A DNA stretch of 15,701 nt from the NCBI GenBank assembly GCA_018399515.1, contig JAGYOB010000037.1, positions 1-15,701 on the forward strand. Reading direction: 5' to 3'. This DNA comes from Candidatus Nanopelagicales bacterium. GTDB lineage: Bacteria > Actinomycetota > Actinomycetes > S36-B12. Shown piece after piece: positions 12,985-15,701 of this stretch. Every line of letters begins with the position of its first letter. Position 1 is the first letter of the stretch. Both the position numbers and the translations under genes were made by a program. The notes beneath the pieces are model-generated. The model saw only the letters and a program-made list of their open reading frames with translations. It did no database searches and was not told the DNA's origin.

Positions 12985-14049
12985 GTGAGCACCACCGCCG
13001 ATCCGGCCGTAGCCCGCCTGTCCACCCTCGACCGCTACCTCCCCGTCTGGATTCTGGCTGCCATGGCAGTCGGGCTGCTACTAGGGCGCGGCGTTCCCGG
13101 ACTCCAGGGTGCACTCGACGCGGTGTCCATCGGCTCGGTGTCGCTACCGATCGCCCTGGGTCTGCTCCTGATGATGTATCCGGTCTTGGCCAAGGTCCGA
13201 TACACCGAATTGGACACCGTGGTGAAGGACCGCCGGCTGCTCCTGGCGAGTCTGCTGTTGAACTGGATCGTCGGCCCGGCGGTGATGTTCGCCCTGGCGT
13301 GGATATTCCTCGCCGATCTGCCCGCCTATCGCACCGGCTTGATCATCGTGGGTCTCGCGCGCTGCATCGCGATGGTTCTCATCTGGAACGACCTCGCCTG
13401 CGGTGATCGTGAGGCGGGGGCCGTCCTGGTGGCGCTGAACTCGGTCTTCCAGATCGTGGCCTTCGCCGCCCTGGGCTGGTTCTACCTGCAGGCGCTGCCC
13501 AACTGGTTGGGTTTCGAACAGACCGAACTGGGCATCTCCATCGCCGACATCGCCATCAGCGTGGCGATCTTCCTGGGCATTCCGCTTCTGGCCGGTTTTC
13601 TCACCCGCACGTTCGGGGAACGCTGGCGTGGGCGGGAATGGTACGAGGGCACGTTCCTCCCCCGCATCGGACCGTTCGCCCTGTACGGCCTGCTGTTCAC
13701 CATCGTGATCCTCTTCGCCCTCCAGGGCGAGACGATCACGTCACAACCCTTGGATGTCCTGCGGATCGCCGTTCCACTGTTCTTGTATTTCATCTTGATG
13801 TGGGGTGGGTCGCTTCTGTTCGGCAGAGCGATCGGCCTCGCCTATCCCCGAGCCACGACCCTGGCCTTCACCGCCGCCGGCAATAACTTCGAGCTCGCAA
13901 TCGCTGTGGCCATCTCAGTCTTCGGTGTCACCAGTGGCGAGGCACTTGCCGGTGTCGTCGGTCCGTTGATCGAAGTCCCGGTGTTGGTCGGCCTGGTGTA
14001 CGTGTCGCTGTGGCTGCGCCCGCGCCTGTTTCCACAGAATGCGAACTAG
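12985..14049 (+). CDS. acr3: Acr3-type arsenite efflux permease
   Basis: A 354-residue membrane protein of the ACR3 (BASS superfamily) arsenite/antimonite exporters, with about ten hydrophobic segments from residue 18 to 345. Diagnostic motifs are LLMMYPVLAKVRY (61-73), GLARCIAMVLIWNDLACGD (123-141) and AAGNNFELAIAVAISVFG (297-314). Cys127 and Glu303 match the cysteine and glutamate needed for transport in characterised Acr3 proteins. It would pump As(III) out using the membrane potential. The start is GTG 12985, placed 8 nt after a TATAGT -10. It stands alone, without arsR, arsC or an arsenate phosphatase, and shares a 4-bp CTAG stop overlap with the convergent methyltransferase gene. The gene symbol arsB is also used for it. 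Function is well supported; regulation is inferred. Confidence 0.94.
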   Translation: MSTTADPAVARLSTLDRYLPVWILAAMAVGLLLGRGVPGLQGALDAVSIGSVSLPIALGLLLMMYPVLAKVRYTELDTVVKDRRLLLASLLLNWIVGPAVMFALAWIFLADLPAYRTGLIIVGLARCIAMVLIWNDLACGDREAGAVLVALNSVFQIVAFAALGWFYLQALPNWLGFEQTELGISIADIAISVAIFLGIPLLAGFLTRTFGERWRGREWYEGTFLPRIGPFALYGLLFTIVILFALQGETITSQPLDVLRIAVPLFLYFILMWGGSLLFGRAIGLAYPRATTLAFTAAGNNFELAIAVAISVFGVTSGEALAGVVGPLIEVPVLVGLVYVSLWLRPRLFPQNAN

Positions 14050-14606
14050 TTCTTCCGCCACGGCATAGGGATCAAACCACCGGTGCGATCGGCGTACTCG
14101 TACCACGTAACGCCGTGGACCTCTGACAACAGCAGGTCTTCCCACATCGACTTGCCCACGAAGAACACCACGAGCAGAACCCACACGAACACCTGCCACA
14201 CCGATCCCACCGCGATCGTGAAGCCTAGTCCGGCGAGCAGCATTCCTGAGTAGATCGGGTGGCGTACCCACGCGTATATTCCGTTGGTGCGCAACGTCAT
14301 TCCGCTGACCGGAACCGGGGTCGGGGTCAGGGCGGAGCCCAGCCGGACGAACGCCAAACCGCTGACCACGAGCCCACCGATGATGAAAGCCACTCCGATG
14401 ACAGCCGTGAAATCCGGTGGCCACAAGTCGCCCAGGGAACGCCGCCACGGCACAACCAGAAGGGCGATCAGCAGGAGGAACTGCAACGAGACGAGCATCC
14501 AACCGATCGTGGCGACTCGATCGCGCGCCTCATGGGGCCGAGGTTGCTTGGCGTCGTCGGGTGATTGCCCGGAACGCTCATTCGGATCAGACTCGCGGTC
14601 GGGCAT
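14046..14606 (-). CDS. Isoprenylcysteine methyltransferase-like membrane protein
   Basis: A 186-residue integral membrane protein of the ICMT/PEMT-like family. A charged cytoplasmic N-terminus (1-30) is followed by four or so hydrophobic segments (about 34-53, 67-87, 120-132, 136-151). The family core is present: NGIYAWVRHPIYSGMLLAGLG (108-128, with Arg115-His116-Pro117), and the C-terminal E-x-x-L ... Y-x-x-Y-x-x-R ... LIP pattern (WEDLLLSEVHGVTWYEYADRTGGLIP, split at 155-170 and 171-180). These residues bind S-adenosylmethionine in relatives. Bacteria lack prenylated CAAX proteins, so the substrate is unknown and could be a lipid or small molecule. The ATG at 14606 has AGGA 7 nt upstream. 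It lies 42 bp after the aldo/keto reductase gene and may share its transcript. Confidence 0.82.
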   Translation of the reverse strand: MPDRESDPNERSGQSPDDAKQPRPHEARDRVATIGWMLVSLQFLLLIALLVVPWRRSLGDLWPPDFTAVIGVAFIIGGLVVSGLAFVRLGSALTPTPVPVSGMTLRTNGIYAWVRHPIYSGMLLAGLGFTIAVGSVWQVFVWVLLVVFFVGKSMWEDLLLSEVHGVTWYEYADRTGGLIPMPWRKN

Positions 14607-14648
14607 GAACCCATCCTGCCCTATCGATCTGACATTCCCCGAAGGGCG

Positions 14649-15593
14649 CTATCGGTCGTCATGTCGAGACGCTTGATCGAGCACGGTGAGATCCTCACCC
14701 GTGAGACTCAACGTCGCACCCCTGAAAAGGTCTGGGAGTTGATCGGTGCGTGATGCGCTGGCGATCGGTGCAGCAACCGTCGGTTGGTGAGTCAACCAGG
14801 CGATAGCGATCGCTGCGAGGGTCACCTCATGGCGCGCAGCGACGATCTCCATCGCGTCAAGGACGCGCACACCGCGATCGTGTTCATAAGCCGTCGCCTT
14901 CTCCGCGCGATCACCGCCAACATGTTCGGGATTCCGATATTTTCCGGTCAGGAATCCGCTGGCCAATGCGTAATACGGCAGGCATGAGATGTCCTGTTCG
15001 GCACACAGTGACTGAAGCGGTCCTTCAAATTCATCGCGCACCACGAGGTTGTAGTGCGGTTGCAGGGCCACGAACCTCGGCCACCCGTGGGCATCGCTGA
15101 TCGCGAGCGCCTCGGCCAATCGGTCGACGGTGTAGTTGGAAGCGGCGATATGACGGACCTTGCCCGCCTCGACGAGATCGGCCATCGCGCCCAGGGTGTC
15201 CTCCAGGGGCACATCCGGGTCATCGGCATGGCAGTAATACAGGTCGATGTAGTCGATGTTGAGGCGGGCGAGGGAGCCGTCGCAGGCTTCGCGAATGGTG
15301 TCGGGGGCCAGCCCCAGCAGGTCGGGCTTTTTCCCCACTTTCGTGGCGATGACGAGGTCATCACGTCGCCCGCGCCGCTTGATCCAGCGCCCCATGATGC
15401 TCTCGGACTCACCCCCCACGTGCCCGGGCACCCAGCGGGAATACCCGTCGGCGGTATCGATGAAGTTTCCGCCGGCTTCAACGAACTCGTCGAGGATCGC
15501 GAAGGAGGTCGGTTCGTCCGCGGTCCAGCCGAAGACGTTGCCGCCGAGATTGAGGGGAAAGACCTCGAGGTCGGAGGTGCCGATGCGAGCCAT
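14649..15593 (-). CDS. Aldo/keto reductase
   Basis: A 314-residue NADPH-dependent oxidoreductase with the (beta/alpha)8 AKR fold. The catalytic tetrad is visible: Asp46 and Tyr51 (FIDTADGYSRW), Lys85 (VIATKVGKK) and His122 (LYYCHADD). The DLYYCHADDPDVPLEDTL stretch and the ASNYTVDRLAEAL segment (about 150) are typical of the YdhF/YghZ-type group of general AKRs. Cofactor binding uses the C-terminal strand IASASRTDQLPDLF (about 286). It would reduce aldehydes or ketones; the physiological substrate is unknown. The ATG at 15593 lies 6 nt after TAGTCT, suggesting a leaderless message. It is divergent from the tRNA-Leu gene and upstream of the methyltransferase gene in the same direction. Confidence 0.92.
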   Translation of the reverse strand: MARIGTSDLEVFPLNLGGNVFGWTADEPTSFAILDEFVEAGGNFIDTADGYSRWVPGHVGGESESIMGRWIKRRGRRDDLVIATKVGKKPDLLGLAPDTIREACDGSLARLNIDYIDLYYCHADDPDVPLEDTLGAMADLVEAGKVRHIAASNYTVDRLAEALAISDAHGWPRFVALQPHYNLVVRDEFEGPLQSLCAEQDISCLPYYALASGFLTGKYRNPEHVGGDRAEKATAYEHDRGVRVLDAMEIVAARHEVTLAAIAIAWLTHQPTVAAPIASASRTDQLPDLFRGATLSLTGEDLTVLDQASRHDDR

Positions 15594-15614
15594 CCGGCCA
15601 GACTATGCGGCCGG
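15594..15614. promoter_or_regulatory. AKR -10 element inside a GC palindrome
   Basis: Minus strand TAGTCT (15605-15600), then 6 nt to the AKR ATG, the same geometry as fhaA. The -10 lies in the 9-nt centre of an inverted repeat, CCGGCC (15594-15599) and GGCCGG (15609-15614). A repressor binding the arms would cover the -10 and start site. GC-only arms can be chance in this genome. Confidence 0.4.
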
Positions 15615-15616
15615 CC

Positions 15617-15642
15617 TTGACACCACTGTTCCGTGCTAGCCT
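15617..15642 (+). promoter_or_regulatory. Candidate tRNA-Leu promoter
   Basis: A perfect TTGACA (15617-15622) and TAGCCT (15637-15642), with the tRNA starting 11 nt later. The spacer is only 14 nt, shorter than the usual 16-18, so one of the two hexamers may be wrong. The -35 region lies within 12 bp of the divergent AKR -10. Confidence 0.45.
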
Positions 15643-15652
15643 TCTGCGGCGC

Positions 15653-15701
15653 GCGCGAGTGGCGGAATAGGCAGACGCGCACGGTTCAGGTCCGTGTGCC
15701 C
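15653..15701 (+). tRNA. tRNA-Leu (anticodon CAG), cut by window end
   Basis: The first 49 nt of a class II tRNA: acceptor strand GCGCGAG (15653-15659), T8, then a D-arm typical of leucine tRNAs (GGCGGAATAGGCAGACGC). The anticodon stem CACGG/CCGTG (15680-15684, 15692-15696) closes the 7-nt loop TTCAGGT, giving anticodon CAG (15687-15689), which reads CUG leucine codons. The variable arm, T-arm and 3' acceptor strand lie past the window. In M. tuberculosis, a tRNA-Leu(CAG) gene (leuT) lies next to fhaA, as far as I recall. Confidence 0.9.

Noticed and set aside
12985..15593. Mobile element carrying the acr3 block
   Set aside because: No transposase, integrase, terminal inverted repeats or target duplications are visible. 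The 3' end of the tRNA, where an attachment site would be, is outside the window. Only insertion by unknown means is suggested.

Overview
The window comes from a high-GC Gram-positive bacterium (Actinomycetota). Three things point there: the serine/threonine kinase-phosphatase-FHA-SEDS-PBP operon in its actinobacterial order, the ssd-tadABC locus with its divergent HAD-IB phosphatase gene, and several starts that look leaderless (a TANNNT -10 element 6-8 nt before ATG/GTG). I cannot name a genus. All genes look intact; no CRISPR array, transposase or integrase is visible.

Layout. (1) 1-127 is the end of an intergenic region with a short rightward terminator hairpin, a perfect palindrome and an imperfect 20-bp tandem duplication. 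(2) 128-1156 (+) encodes a secreted protein with two Ig-like/beta-sandwich repeats and a basic C-terminal module. (3) 1172-4834 (-) is a Tad/type IVc secretion operon, ssd-tadA-tadB-tadC, in which each gene overlaps the next by 4 bp. No Flp pilin or TadE/F gene follows. (4) 4919-5710 (+) is a HAD-IB phosphatase divergent from ssd. Their -10 elements overlap, and a perfect actinobacterial DnaA-box sequence lies beside them. (5) 5729-12892 (-) is the growth/division signalling operon, transcribed fhaA-fhaB-pstP-rodA-pbpA-pknB. It has a leaderless-type -10 at fhaA and no pknA. (6) 12985-15593 holds three genes between fhaA and a tRNA-Leu: an Acr3-type arsenite efflux permease (+) behind a promoter with tandem operator-like repeats, and on the minus strand an isoprenylcysteine-methyltransferase-like membrane protein and an aldo/keto reductase. 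(7) The window ends inside a tRNA-Leu(CAG) gene (+).

How the genes work together. PknB senses wall fragments through extracellular PASTA domains and phosphorylates cytoplasmic targets. PstP reverses this, and FhaA and FhaB read phosphothreonine. RodA and PbpA form a SEDS glycosyltransferase-transpeptidase pair that builds septal or polar peptidoglycan. Ssd is a MinD/CpaE-like protein; with the TadA ATPase and the TadB/TadC platform it would make the inner-membrane half of a Tad machine.

The parts most worth a second look are the overlapping divergent ssd/HAD promoters with their DnaA box, the Tad locus without pilins, the three-gene block between fhaA and tRNA-Leu (adjacent in M. tuberculosis, from memory), and the tandem 10-bp operator in front of acr3.
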